From Streptomyces sp. NBC_01296 (lineage in GTDB: Bacteria > Actinomycetota > Actinomycetes > Streptomycetales > Streptomycetaceae): DNA of 64,000 nt. Shown piece after piece: positions 32,994-41,278 of the stretch. The DNA lies in assembly GCF_035984415.1 (NCBI RefSeq), contig NZ_CP130720.1, positions 6,634,001 through 6,698,000 on the forward strand. The letters run 5' to 3'. The notes under the pieces were generated by a model. That model saw nothing but the letters and a program-made list of their open reading frames with translations. It did not search any database and was not told the DNA's origin. Every line of letters begins with the position of its first letter. Within the stretch, counting starts at the first letter, position 1. The position numbers and the translations under genes were made by a program.

Positions 32994-34319
32994 GTGAGCG
33001 AGTCGAGCGCGGGCAGGACCGTTTCCGGCGAGGACGAGGTCGTCGACCTCTGCCGGGACCTCATCCGGATCGACACCAGCAACTACGGAGACCACTCCGG
33101 CCCCGGCGAACGCAAGGCGGCCGAGTGGGTCGCGGAGAAGCTCGCCGAGGTCGGGCTGGAGCCGCAGATCTTCGAATCCCACAAGGGGCGCGCCTCGACC
33201 GTCGCGCGCATCGAGGGGGAGGACCCGTCGAGGCCGGCGCTGCTGATCCACGGGCACACCGACGTCGTGCCGGCGAACGCCGCCGACTGGACCTACGACC
33301 CCTTCGCGGGCGAGATCGCCGACGGCTGCGTGTGGGGCCGCGGCGCCGTCGACATGAAGGACATGGACGCGATGACGCTGGCCGTCGTACGCGACCGGCT
33401 GCGCAGCGGCCGCAAGCCCCCGCGGGACATCGTGCTGGCCTTCCTCGCCGACGAGGAGGCGGGCGGCGTGTACGGCGCCCGGCACCTCGTGGACAAGCAC
33501 CCCGGGCTGTTCGAGGGGGTCACGGAGGCGATCGGCGAGGTCGGCGGCTTCTCGTTCACCGTCAACGAGAACCTGCGGCTGTACCTGGTGGAGACCGCCC
33601 AGAAGGGCATGCACTGGATGCGGCTCACGGTGGACGGCACCGCGGGACACGGCTCGATGACGAACAACGACAACGCCATCACGGAGCTCTGCGAGGCCGT
33701 GGGCCGGCTCGGCCGCCACCAGTGGCCGGTCAGGGTCACCAAGACCGTACGGTCCTTCCTGGACGAGCTCTCCGACGCGCTCGGCACCCCGCTCGACCCG
33801 GACGACATGGACGCGACCCTGGCCAAGCTCGGCGGCATCGCCAAGATGGTCGGCGCGACGCTGCGGAACTCGGCCGCCCCGACCATGCTCGGCGCCGGCT
33901 ACAAGGTGAACGTCATCCCCGGCCAGGCCACCGCACACGTCGACGGCCGCTTCCTGCCCGGCTACGAGGACGAGTTCTTCGCCGACCTCGACCGGATCCT
34001 CGGCCCGCGCGTGAAGCGGGAGGACGTGCACGGGGACAAGGCCCTCGAGACGGACTTCGACGGGAAGCTCGTCGACGCCATGCAGGGCGCCCTCAAGGCC
34101 GAGGACCCGATCGCGCGGGCGGTCCCGTACATGCTGTCGGGCGGCACGGACGCCAAGTCCTTCGACGACCTCGGCATCCGCTGCTTCGGCTTCGCCCCGC
34201 TGCAGCTGCCGCCGGAGCTGGACTTCGCCGGGATGTTCCACGGTGTGGACGAGCGGGTGCCGGTGGACGGGCTGAAGTTCGGCGTGCGCGTGCTCGACCG
34301 ATTCATTGACAACTGCTGA
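32994..34319 (+). CDS. M20-family metallopeptidase
   Basis: A 441-residue M20/ArgE-DapE-type enzyme with metal ligands in HGHTDVVPA (His and Asp near residue 79), GRGAVDMKD (bridging Asp), the catalytic Glu in LADEEAGG and a lid-domain His in GTAGHGSM. The C-terminal His ligand lies in the MFHGVDE segment. It is expected to be a cytosolic zinc aminoacylase or dipeptidase of unknown substrate. The GTG at 32994 follows GGGAGGAAGC. It precedes the chaplin genes on the same strand by 129 bp, an order seen in other streptomycetes. Confidence 0.9.
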   Translation: MSESSAGRTVSGEDEVVDLCRDLIRIDTSNYGDHSGPGERKAAEWVAEKLAEVGLEPQIFESHKGRASTVARIEGEDPSRPALLIHGHTDVVPANAADWTYDPFAGEIADGCVWGRGAVDMKDMDAMTLAVVRDRLRSGRKPPRDIVLAFLADEEAGGVYGARHLVDKHPGLFEGVTEAIGEVGGFSFTVNENLRLYLVETAQKGMHWMRLTVDGTAGHGSMTNNDNAITELCEAVGRLGRHQWPVRVTKTVRSFLDELSDALGTPLDPDDMDATLAKLGGIAKMVGATLRNSAAPTMLGAGYKVNVIPGQATAHVDGRFLPGYEDEFFADLDRILGPRVKREDVHGDKALETDFDGKLVDAMQGALKAEDPIARAVPYMLSGGTDAKSFDDLGIRCFGFAPLQLPPELDFAGMFHGVDERVPVDGLKFGVRVLDRFIDNC

Positions 34320-34351
34320 GAATCGGGAAGGTGTGCGTTTTCCACTGAGAA

Positions 34352-34365
34352 GAGTGAATGCACTC
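34352..34365. promoter_or_regulatory. Inverted repeat in the chaplin promoter region
   Basis: GAGTG (34352-34356) and CACTC (34361-34365) are perfect arms around AATG, 84 bp before the chpH start. Chaplin genes are developmentally regulated, so this may be an operator; no regulator is assigned. Confidence 0.35.
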
Positions 34366-34448
34366 ATACGCTCGTAGCCCTGGTGACGCCTCCTCGTTAC
34401 AGGTGGTGCGGTCCGCGGCTGGGACCGCATTGCCAACTAGGAGGAACA

Positions 34449-34682
34449 ATGTTCAAGAAGGTTGTCGCCGCTGTGGCTGCCACCGGTGGTCTGGTTCTCG
34501 CGGGTGCGGGCCTGGCCCACGCCGACGCGTCTGCCCAGGGTGCGGCCATCGGGTCCCCCGGTGTCCTGTCCGGCAACGTCATCCAGGTCCCGGTCCACGT
34601 GCCCGTGAACGTCTGCGGTAACACCGTCAACGTGATCGGCCTGCTGAACCCGGCTTTCGGCAACACCTGCGTCAACGCCTGA
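34449..34682 (+). CDS. chpH: Short chaplin (ChpH-type)
   Basis: A 77-residue short chaplin: a Sec signal peptide (MFKKVVAAVAATGGLVLAGA, cleavage near AHA-DA) and one chaplin domain with GSPGVLSGNVIQVPVHVPVN, two conserved Cys (VCGNT and NTCVN) and GLLNPAFGN. Short chaplins are exported, assemble into amyloid-like fibrils at the air interface and coat aerial hyphae; the two Cys form a disulfide. The sequence is nearly that of S. coelicolor ChpH. The ATG at 34449 follows AGGAGGAA. A 13-bp-stem terminator follows 16 bp after the stop. Confidence 0.95.
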   Translation: MFKKVVAAVAATGGLVLAGAGLAHADASAQGAAIGSPGVLSGNVIQVPVHVPVNVCGNTVNVIGLLNPAFGNTCVNA

Positions 34683-34698
34683 CGCATCTGAAGTCTTG

Positions 34699-34730
34699 GG
34701 CCCCGGAGCGCATTCCAGCGCTCCGGGGCC
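34699..34730 (+). terminator. Terminator between the two chaplin genes
   Basis: GGCCCCGGAGCGC (34699-34711) and its complement (34718-34730) form a perfect 13-bp stem with an ATTCCA loop. Confidence 0.9.
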
Positions 34731-34780
34731 GCCGGGCTTCAGGGCCCGGCTGTTCGTACACAGCAGGGGGATGACAACAC

Positions 34781-35581
34781 ATGCGACGCAAAGTCCTGAT
34801 CACCATGGCGGCCGCGGGGGGTGTGCTCGCGCTGGGTGGGGGCTACGCACACGCGGACTCCGGCGCGTCCGGCCATGCCGCGAACTCTCCGGGCGTGCTG
34901 TCCGGGAACACCGTCCAGGCACCCGTGGATGTTCCGGTGAACGCCTGCGGCAACACCGTCTCGGTCGTGGGACTGCTGAACCCGGCCTTCGGGAACCGCT
35001 GTTCGAACGACTCGGCCACGCCGGACCACCACCCCGGCAATCCGGGGCACCCGGGCAATCCCGGCCACCCGGGCGGGCCCGAGGAGCCGGACGAGCCGTG
35101 CGACGACGACGAGCCGAGCCACCCGGGCAACCCCGGCACGCCGGGTCACCCCGGACACCCGGGTACGCCCGGCAACCCCGGCACTCCGGGTCACCCGGGT
35201 ACGCCCGGGACCCCCGGAAACCCGGGCACGCCCGGCCAGCCTGGTAACCCGGGCACGCCCGGCAATCCCGGTCAGCCCGGCAACCCCGGCACTCCTGGTC
35301 AGCCCGGTAACCCGGGTACGCCCGGCAACCCCGGCACTCCGGGTCAGCACGGCACTCCGGGTATGCCCGGCACGCCCGGCGGCTCCACCGGCCCCGGTTC
35401 CGGCAGTGTCACGCCCGGCACCCACCCCGGCCAGGGGACCGGGACCGGGATCGCGCCCGCGCAGCACGCGGGGCTCGCTGCCACCGGGGCAGGAGACGTC
35501 CTCGGCGTGGGCCTCCCGCTCGCCGCCGGCACGCTGCTGGCCGGTGCCGTGCTCTACCGGCGTTCCCGCAACGCGGCCTGA
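34781..35581 (+). CDS. Cell-wall-anchored chaplin with collagen-like Pro-Gly stalk
   Basis: A 266-residue protein with four parts: a signal peptide (residues 1-26); a single chaplin domain (about 27-76, NSPGVLSGN, two Cys, GLLNPAFGN); a long stalk (about 80-205) of PGNPGTPGHPG-type triplets in register Gly-x-Pro or Pro-Gly-x, broken by an acidic EEPDEPCDDDEP segment; and a sorting signal LAATG (232-236), hydrophobic helix and RRSRNAA tail, expected for sortase E attachment. Long chaplins such as ChpA-C normally carry two chaplin domains, so this single-domain form with a stalk is unusual. It occupies the place of chpC next to chpH. The start follows a purine-rich GCAGGGGG stretch. Confidence 0.88.
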   Translation: MRRKVLITMAAAGGVLALGGGYAHADSGASGHAANSPGVLSGNTVQAPVDVPVNACGNTVSVVGLLNPAFGNRCSNDSATPDHHPGNPGHPGNPGHPGGPEEPDEPCDDDEPSHPGNPGTPGHPGHPGTPGNPGTPGHPGTPGTPGNPGTPGQPGNPGTPGNPGQPGNPGTPGQPGNPGTPGNPGTPGQHGTPGMPGTPGGSTGPGSGSVTPGTHPGQGTGTGIAPAQHAGLAATGAGDVLGVGLPLAAGTLLAGAVLYRRSRNAA

Positions 35582-35595
35582 GAGGCGCCCTCACG

Positions 35596-35623
35596 ACGCG
35601 GGCCCCGACCCCGGGGCCCGCGT
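35596..35623. terminator. Terminator after the stalked chaplin gene
   Basis: ACGCGGGCCCCG (35596-35607) and CGGGGCCCGCGT (35612-35623) form a perfect 12-bp stem with a 4-nt loop. The genes on either side converge here. Confidence 0.88.
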
Positions 35624-35654
35624 TCGCCTTTTCGCACGCCGTCCCCGGCCCGCG

Positions 35655-35843
35655 TCACCAGGTCGCGCGGACCTGGCGGATGATCCTCCGGCGCAGCCGT
35701 ACCCGGCGACTGCCGTCCCGGTACAGCGCCAGCCGGTCGATCTCCCAGTTCCCGTACTCGGCATGGTCGGTGAGCAGGCGGGTCGCCTCCTTGCGGGGCA
35801 CACCGCGGGGCACGTACACGTCGACAAATTCGTATTCCGGCAT
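35655..35843 (-). CDS. DUF5703-family small protein
   Basis: A 62-residue soluble protein, MPEYEFVDVYVPRGVPRKEA at the start and a basic IIRQVRATW tail, matching the streptomycete DUF5703 family of unknown function. The mix of Arg and aromatic residues suggests a small beta-alpha fold. It is divergent from the Asp/Glu-rich protein gene at 35891 with a 47-bp gap, so their promoters overlap. No ribosome site is evident; a leaderless transcript is possible. Confidence 0.8.
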   Translation of the reverse strand: MPEYEFVDVYVPRGVPRKEATRLLTDHAEYGNWEIDRLALYRDGSRRVRLRRRIIRQVRATW

Positions 35844-35890
35844 CGCATCTATTGTGCGGGCAGAGCCCTGCTACGGATAGCGTCTGCACT

Positions 35891-36568
35891 ATGTCTGATG
35901 CCGCTCTGCCCAGTGTTGCCGAGGTACGCGCCGCCGCCGAGGCGGTCAAGGCCGCGCTCGACCGTCACCTCGCCGCGGTCGAGAGCAGGATCGGGGACGA
36001 GGACCCGGCCGTCTACGCCGCTTTCAACGAACTCGCCGCCGCTGCCGAGGAGTACGACGAACTCCTCTACGACCGGTACGACGAGGTCACCCCCTTCGAG
36101 ATCCCCACGCCCGAGGACGGTGTCCCGTACACCGGGCCCGCCGAGCCCGCCGCCTTCAGCGTGCTCATCCGCCGCGACTACGCCGTCGTCGAACCGCCGA
36201 GGCTGATCGCCCAGGCCGAGCGGGTCGCCGCGCACGACCGGGAAGCCGAGCTCGCCTACGACGGCGGCACGGCCGGTGCGCTGGGCGTGCTCTTCGGGGA
36301 GTACGAGCCCGACGAGATCGCCTCCCGCTACAAGGAGTTCGGCCTGGAGGAGGGGGACTCCACGCTCTGGATCGCGGCCTCGGAGGAGGTCGCGGAGCCG
36401 GGGGAGTGGCTGGGCTCGCCCTTCGGGCACACCGATCCCCAGGACGTACTGCACCGGTTCGACGTCAGCTCCGTCTTCGATGAGGAAGCCGACGATTTCG
36501 ACGACGACGAGGAAGACGCGGAGGAAGCGGGCGACCAGACGGCCCAGCCCGGCCTGGCGCCCGCCTAG
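35891..36568 (+). CDS. Conserved hypothetical acidic protein
   Basis: A 225-residue soluble, acidic protein with a helical N-terminus (VAEVRAAAEAVKAALDRHLA), a central region without recognised motifs and a C-terminal Asp/Glu-rich tail (EEADDFDDDEEDAEE). Orthologues occur in streptomycetes beside the chaplin locus; function is unknown. The ATG at 35891 is supported by TAGCGT ending exactly 7 nt upstream, a leaderless arrangement. A 13-bp-stem terminator follows and separates it from the convergent helicase-like gene. Confidence 0.75.
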   Translation: MSDAALPSVAEVRAAAEAVKAALDRHLAAVESRIGDEDPAVYAAFNELAAAAEEYDELLYDRYDEVTPFEIPTPEDGVPYTGPAEPAAFSVLIRRDYAVVEPPRLIAQAERVAAHDREAELAYDGGTAGALGVLFGEYEPDEIASRYKEFGLEEGDSTLWIAASEEVAEPGEWLGSPFGHTDPQDVLHRFDVSSVFDEEADDFDDDEEDAEEAGDQTAQPGLAPA

Positions 36569-36590
36569 GCCGTCCCGCGCGGCACGCGAA

Positions 36591-36627
36591 ACCGCGGCCC
36601 CCGTCCGAACAGGGCGGGGGCCGCGGT
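36591..36627. terminator. Bidirectional terminator between convergent genes
   Basis: ACCGCGGCCCCCG (36591-36603) and its complement (36615-36627) form a perfect 13-bp stem, between the acidic protein gene and the helicase-like gene. Confidence 0.9.
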
Positions 36628-36636
36628 GCGTGCCGG

Positions 36637-38949
36637 TTACTCCGGCTGGTCCTGCGCCGACGCCGCGAGGGCGCGCAGGAGGCCGGTCAGCCGGGTCGTA
36701 CGCGGCTTCGGCAGCACCTCCGCGACCGCGTGCGGCAGCGCCTGGTCGACGCCGTGCACCACGGACAGATGCCGCTCCGCCCGCCCGAACGCCGTGTACA
36801 CCCAGTCCCGGGAGAGGGCCTGGGCCGCGTCACCGGGCAGGACGACGACCACGGCCGGCCAGCGGGCGCCGACGGCCTGGTGCGCGGTCACCGCCCAGCC
36901 GTGCCGCACCTGCGACTCCACCCGCTCCTTCGGTACGACGATCCGCGCGCCCGCGGCGTCCAGGTGCAGCCCCTGCGCATCGGCCGACACCACCAGCGCC
37001 GGCACGGCCCGCCCGGGCGCGGGCACGTGGACGACGCGGTCGCCGGGGTCGAAGCCGCCGAACCGGCCGGGGCCCGGGTTCAGCCGCTCCTTGAGGGCCG
37101 CGTTCAGCGCCCGGGTGCCCGCCGAGCCGCCGTGGCCCGGGGTGATCACCTGGACCGCGTCCGCCGGGATCCCGAAGGCGCGCGGCACGGACTCGGCCAC
37201 CAGCTGCACGGCGCGGTGCACGGCCTCCCCGGCGCCCTGGACCGGGACGATGACGACCTCCTTGCCGGGGGCGTCGACCTGGTTCAGCTCGCCGATCCCG
37301 ACCCCGGAGACCAGCTCGCCGATCGGGCCGGGGTCGGGGGTGCGGGAGACCAGCTGCGGGCAGGCGCGGGCCGCCAGCACATCGCCGAACACCCGCCCGG
37401 GTCCGGCGGATCCGAGCACCCCGGGGTCCCCGGACAGCACCAGCCGGGCCCCGTCGGGAACGGACTCGACGAGCGCGGCGGCGGTCTCCACGTCCAGCTG
37501 CGGGGCGTCGAGGACCACGAGCAGGTCCAGCGCGAACTGCCCGTCCGCGTCCCGTCCGGGCCCCTCCGTGCCGGCGAGCAGCCCGGCCACGGTGACGGCG
37601 CCCTGCGCGGGGGTGTGCGCGGCCAGGCAGACGCGCAGGCCCAGGTCGCGGGCGGCCGCCAGCAGGGCCAGCGGCTCGGCGCGGGCGGCCTCGCCGCCGG
37701 TGTGGGTGACCAGGCCGTGGCCGGAGACGGCGCGGATCAGGTCGGCGCCGGGGCCGGTGGCGGCCTTCTCCCAGTCCGCCGGGTCGTCGAACGTGTTGGC
37801 CAGCCGGGCCAGGCCGTCGGCCAGGCTCTCCTCGGCGAGCGCGTAGCCCTCGAGGCCGACGAGGACGCGTACGGGCTGCTCCTCGCCCTCGGCGACGGGC
37901 GGACCGAGCGGTTCGTGGAAGACGAGGACGGTGCCCTCGCCGATCGCCTGCTCCAGGGACGCGGCGGGATCCGGGACGCCGTACTGGGAGAGGGCGGACT
38001 CCAGGGTGGGGGCCTCCAGGGCGGTGTGCCCCTTGAGTGCGGCCTGCTCCAGCAGCCAGCCCACGAGGGCGGCGGCCCGCCGCTCGTCACCGGGACCGGC
38101 CTCGGAGCCGAGCAGGGCCCGGGCGAAGCCGTCGGCCTGGGTGGGACGGACGCCGGTGACGGCGAGGAGCCGCCAGGGGTCGTGGGCGAGCTGCTCCGCG
38201 GCGTCTTCGCCAAGGGCGGTGGCGGCGGGTCCGGCCAGCGCCTCGGGGGCGCCGCCGCGAGCCAGTACGGAGCGCACGCCCTCGATGCCGGCGGCGGTGG
38301 GGGCCGGGGGCGCGGGCGTGGGTGTGGGGCGGGGGGTCGGTGGTGCGGCGGGGGCCGCGGGTTTGCGGGGCGCGGTCGGGGCCTCGTCGAAGTACACAGG
38401 AGAGGGCTTCTCCCCGCTCTCCACGGCCCGTACGGCGGCCAGCAGATCGGCGGCCTTCCCGCTGAGCTTGGCCCCGGCGTCGACCGGGGCCTGCCGTTCC
38501 GCCTTGCGGCGGGCGATGCGCTCCCGCTCGATCTTCTGCGCGGCCAACTCGGCCTCGGCCTCGCTGAGCGCGGGCGCGGCCTCGCCCTTCTCCGCCGGGC
38601 CGCCGTCGGCCCCCGGCTCTGCCGGGCCGTCCTGATCGGGCTGATCCGGCTGATCCGGCTGATCCGCATCGGGCCCGGGCTCGGGCTCGGCTGCGGGGGT
38701 CCGGTCGGCGTGGACTTCGCCGGAGGTGGTCCCTGCGGGGCTTTCCCCCACCCCGCCCCTTCCCGAAACCGTGGGCTCCGCCCCCGGACCCCCGTCCTGG
38801 CTCCCGGCTTCGTCGGAGCCGGCCGCCTCGTCGGTCGCCTCCGCGCCCCCGGCTTCGCCGGAGTCGGGGGCTTCGGCGGCGGGCTGGGGCGGCGGGGCGG
38901 TGGGGGTGGCCGGGTCCTCCGCGGATGCGGGTCGGCGGTCCGTGCTCAC
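36637..38949 (-). CDS. RecD2-like helicase homologue with degenerate Walker A
   Basis: A 770-residue protein. An N-terminal disordered Pro/Ala/Glu region (about 1-190, including short PDQ repeats) precedes helix-hairpin-helix-like segments (GPAATALGEDAAEQLAHDP) and a RecD-type two-lobe ATPase fold with a UvrD C2-type end (GWAVTAHQAVGARWPAVVVV, then YTAFGRAERHLSVVHG as motif VI). Where RecD2 has a GPGTGKT loop, this protein reads HTGGEAARAEP (about residue 408), and Walker B is VVLDAP rather than a DE box. ATP hydrolysis is therefore doubtful. The GTG at 38949 overlaps the aldo-keto reductase stop in GTGA. Confidence 0.8.
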   Translation of the reverse strand: MSTDRRPASAEDPATPTAPPPQPAAEAPDSGEAGGAEATDEAAGSDEAGSQDGGPGAEPTVSGRGGVGESPAGTTSGEVHADRTPAAEPEPGPDADQPDQPDQPDQDGPAEPGADGGPAEKGEAAPALSEAEAELAAQKIERERIARRKAERQAPVDAGAKLSGKAADLLAAVRAVESGEKPSPVYFDEAPTAPRKPAAPAAPPTPRPTPTPAPPAPTAAGIEGVRSVLARGGAPEALAGPAATALGEDAAEQLAHDPWRLLAVTGVRPTQADGFARALLGSEAGPGDERRAAALVGWLLEQAALKGHTALEAPTLESALSQYGVPDPAASLEQAIGEGTVLVFHEPLGPPVAEGEEQPVRVLVGLEGYALAEESLADGLARLANTFDDPADWEKAATGPGADLIRAVSGHGLVTHTGGEAARAEPLALLAAARDLGLRVCLAAHTPAQGAVTVAGLLAGTEGPGRDADGQFALDLLVVLDAPQLDVETAAALVESVPDGARLVLSGDPGVLGSAGPGRVFGDVLAARACPQLVSRTPDPGPIGELVSGVGIGELNQVDAPGKEVVIVPVQGAGEAVHRAVQLVAESVPRAFGIPADAVQVITPGHGGSAGTRALNAALKERLNPGPGRFGGFDPGDRVVHVPAPGRAVPALVVSADAQGLHLDAAGARIVVPKERVESQVRHGWAVTAHQAVGARWPAVVVVLPGDAAQALSRDWVYTAFGRAERHLSVVHGVDQALPHAVAEVLPKPRTTRLTGLLRALAASAQDQPE

Positions 38950-39938
38950 AGCGTGCTCCAGTCGTGGTCGGGGTAGCGGTGCACGGGCGCCGACACATCG
39001 TCCAACGCCCGGCAGATCTCCTCGGGAAGAGTAAGGGCCTCCACCGACAACGCCTCGCTGAGCTGCGCGGACGTCCGCGCCCCGACGATCGGTGCGACCA
39101 CCCCCGGGCGGTCCCGGATCCACGCCAGGGCCACCTGGAGCGGGGTCACGGCCAGGCCGTGGGCCGCCGTCGCCACCGCGTCCACGATGCCGCTCGCCGC
39201 GTCGTCCAGGTACGGGTCCACGAAGCCCGCCATGGTCGGCGAGGCCCCCCGCGAGTCCGCCGGCGTGCCGCCCCGGTACTTGCCCGTCAGGACGCCGCGG
39301 CCCAGCGGGGAGGACGGGAGCAGCCCGACGCCGAGGTCCAGCGCCGCGGGGAGGACCTCGCGCTCCACGCCCCGCTGGAGGAGGGAGTACTCCATCTGCG
39401 TCGACGCCAGTCGCGTCCGCACACCCGGGGCGGCGAGCTGCCACGTCGCCGCCTTCGCCAGCTGCCAGCCGCTGAAGCCCGACACCCCCGCGTACCGGAC
39501 CCGGCCGCTGCTCACCGCCAGGTCCAGCGCCTGCAGGGTCTCCTCCAGCGGGGTCCCCGGGTCGAAGGCGTGGACCTGCCAGAGGTCCACGTAGTCGGTG
39601 CCCAGGCGGGCCAGCGAGGTATCCAGCGCCGACAGGAGATGGCCGCGCGAGCCGTTGAACCGGCGGTCCGGGTCCCGTACGGACCCCGACTTGGTGGCGA
39701 TCACCAGGTCCTGGCGGGGGACCAGCCCACCCACCAGCTGCCCGAGGAGGTACTCCGCCTCACCGCCCCCGTACACGTCGGCGGTGTCGACGAGCGTGCC
39801 GCCCGCCTCCCAGAACGTCTTCAACTGCTCGGCAGCGCCCGACTCGTCCGGTCCCTCCGCGGAACGGCCCCAGGTCAGGGTGCCGAGGCCGATCCGGGAC
39901 ACGCGCAGTCCGGTGCGGCCGAGATGCCTCTGCTCCAT
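38946..39938 (-). CDS. Aldo-keto reductase
   Basis: A 330-residue AKR of the TIM-barrel type with the catalytic set visible: Asp and Tyr in DTADVYG (about 51-57), Lys in ATKSG and His in WQVHAFD. It reduces aldehydes or ketones with NADPH; the substrate is unknown. The ATG at 39938 has TAGTCT only 8 nt upstream, so the leader is absent or very short. It is translationally coupled to the helicase-like gene (GTGA overlap) and divergent from the F420-type oxidoreductase gene, with a TetR-type palindrome in the gap. Confidence 0.92.
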   Translation of the reverse strand: MEQRHLGRTGLRVSRIGLGTLTWGRSAEGPDESGAAEQLKTFWEAGGTLVDTADVYGGGEAEYLLGQLVGGLVPRQDLVIATKSGSVRDPDRRFNGSRGHLLSALDTSLARLGTDYVDLWQVHAFDPGTPLEETLQALDLAVSSGRVRYAGVSGFSGWQLAKAATWQLAAPGVRTRLASTQMEYSLLQRGVEREVLPAALDLGVGLLPSSPLGRGVLTGKYRGGTPADSRGASPTMAGFVDPYLDDAASGIVDAVATAAHGLAVTPLQVALAWIRDRPGVVAPIVGARTSAQLSEALSVEALTLPEEICRALDDVSAPVHRYPDHDWSTL

Positions 39939-40006
39939 GACCGCTGAGACTACTGGGGCACTGACGCGGGGAGCCCTGGCGCGCTACAGTCCCCCGCAGA
40001 CCTACG

Positions 40007-40020
40007 TTACTGATCGGTAA
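40007..40020. promoter_or_regulatory. Palindrome TTACTGATCGGTAA before the LLM oxidoreductase gene
   Basis: A 14-bp near-perfect palindrome (TTAC-N-GATC-N-GTAA) overlaps a TACGTT -10-like hexamer (40003-40008) 20 bp before the oxidoreductase start. This position would block transcription. The form is typical of TetR-type operators; the regulator is not in this window. Confidence 0.55.
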
Positions 40021-40039
40021 ACCGGTAAGGGGACGACAC

Positions 40040-41089
40040 ATGCGGCTCGGCATCAATCTCGGCTACTGGGGCGCTGGCATGGACGCCGACAACCTCGCCG
40101 TGGCCCAGGAGGCGGACCGCCTCGGCTACGACGTCTGCTGGGCCGCGGAGGCCTACGGCTCCGACGCCCCGACCGTGCTCGCCTGGGTCGCCGCCCAGAC
40201 CGAGCGCATCGACGTCGGCTCCGCGATCCTGCAGATCCCGGCCCGCCAGCCCGCGATGACCGCCATGACGGCCGCCACCCTCGACTCCCTCACCAAGGGC
40301 CGCTTCCGCCTCGGCCTCGGCGTCTCCGGCCCCCAGGTCTCCGAGGGCTGGTACGGCGTCAAGTTCGACAAGCCGCTCGCCCGCACCCGGGAGTACGTGG
40401 AGATCGTCCGCAAGGCGATGACCCGCGAGCGCCTCAGCTACGAGGGCGAGCACTGGACGCTCCCGCTGCCGGGCGGCCCCGGTAAGCCGATCAAGCTCAC
40501 CGTGCACCCCGAGCGCGAGCACATCCCGCTCTACATCGCCGCCATCGGGCCGAAGAACCTGGAGCAGACCGGCGAGATCGCCGACGGCGCCCTGCTCATC
40601 TTCCCGGCCGCCGAGCACTTGGAGGCCACCGCGCTCACCCACATCCGGGCGGGCCGCGAGAAGGTCGGGCTGACCATGGAGGGCTTCGACGTCTGCCCGA
40701 CCGTGCCGCTGGCCGTCGGCGACGACGTGACCGCCCTCGCCGACATGTTCCGCCCGTACACGGCCCTGTACGTCGGCGGCATGGGCAGCCGGAAGCAGAA
40801 CTTCTACAACCAGCTCGCGCAGCGCATGGGCTACGAGAAGGAAGCCGCAGAGATCCAGGACAAGTACCTGGCGGGCGACAAGACGGGCGCCGCCGCGGCC
40901 GTCCCGCACTCGCTGATCGACTCCACCACCCTGCTCGGCTCCGTCGAGCGGATCGCGGACGGGATGCGGGCCTACGCCGAGGCCGGGGTCACGACCCTCA
41001 CGCTCGCCCCGGCCGGGTTCACCCTGGACGAGCGGATCACCGCCCTGCGGGCGGGTACGGAGGCCATGGAGCGCGCCGGCCTGGCCTAG
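40040..41089 (+). CDS. LLM-class F420-dependent oxidoreductase
   Basis: A 349-residue luciferase-like monooxygenase fold protein: MRLGINLGYWG start, AAEAYGSDAPTVLAWVAAQT block, LGLGVSGPQVSEGWYG and PLYIAAIGPKNLEQTGEIADG, all characteristic of the F420-dependent branch (MSMEG_3544/Rv-type LLM). It likely transfers hydride between F420H2 and a small substrate. The ATG at 40040 follows AAGGGGACGAC. It is divergent from the aldo-keto reductase, and a palindromic operator overlaps its promoter. Confidence 0.9.
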   Translation: MRLGINLGYWGAGMDADNLAVAQEADRLGYDVCWAAEAYGSDAPTVLAWVAAQTERIDVGSAILQIPARQPAMTAMTAATLDSLTKGRFRLGLGVSGPQVSEGWYGVKFDKPLARTREYVEIVRKAMTRERLSYEGEHWTLPLPGGPGKPIKLTVHPEREHIPLYIAAIGPKNLEQTGEIADGALLIFPAAEHLEATALTHIRAGREKVGLTMEGFDVCPTVPLAVGDDVTALADMFRPYTALYVGGMGSRKQNFYNQLAQRMGYEKEAAEIQDKYLAGDKTGAAAAVPHSLIDSTTLLGSVERIADGMRAYAEAGVTTLTLAPAGFTLDERITALRAGTEAMERAGLA

Positions 41090-41220
41090 GGCATCGAGCA
41101 CGGGCCCTGCGGCCGTGGTGGGGGCTCGGGGGTCTTCCCCGCCACGGCCGACACAGTCAACAACGCGGGCGGCACCCTTCGGGTTACGCCCGCGCATTCA
41201 CCCCTTCACATCGTTCATTC

Positions 41221-41265
41221 GGCCGATCCGTGCGACCCCTCGGTTGCCCGGCCCCCGGATCGGCC
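41221..41265. repeat. Inverted repeat before the ferritin-like gene
   Basis: GGCCGATCC (41221-41229) and GGATCGGCC (41257-41265) are perfect 9-bp arms separated by 27 bp, ending 13 bp before the ferritin-like start. It could be a leader hairpin or a protein site. Confidence 0.5.
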
Positions 41266-41278
41266 GTTGACTCGATGC

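Noticed and set aside
35040..35380. Regular short repeats that might suggest a CRISPR array
   Set aside because: The repetition is 9-18 bp Pro-Gly codons in frame within the stalked chaplin gene. There are no unique spacers and no cas genes.
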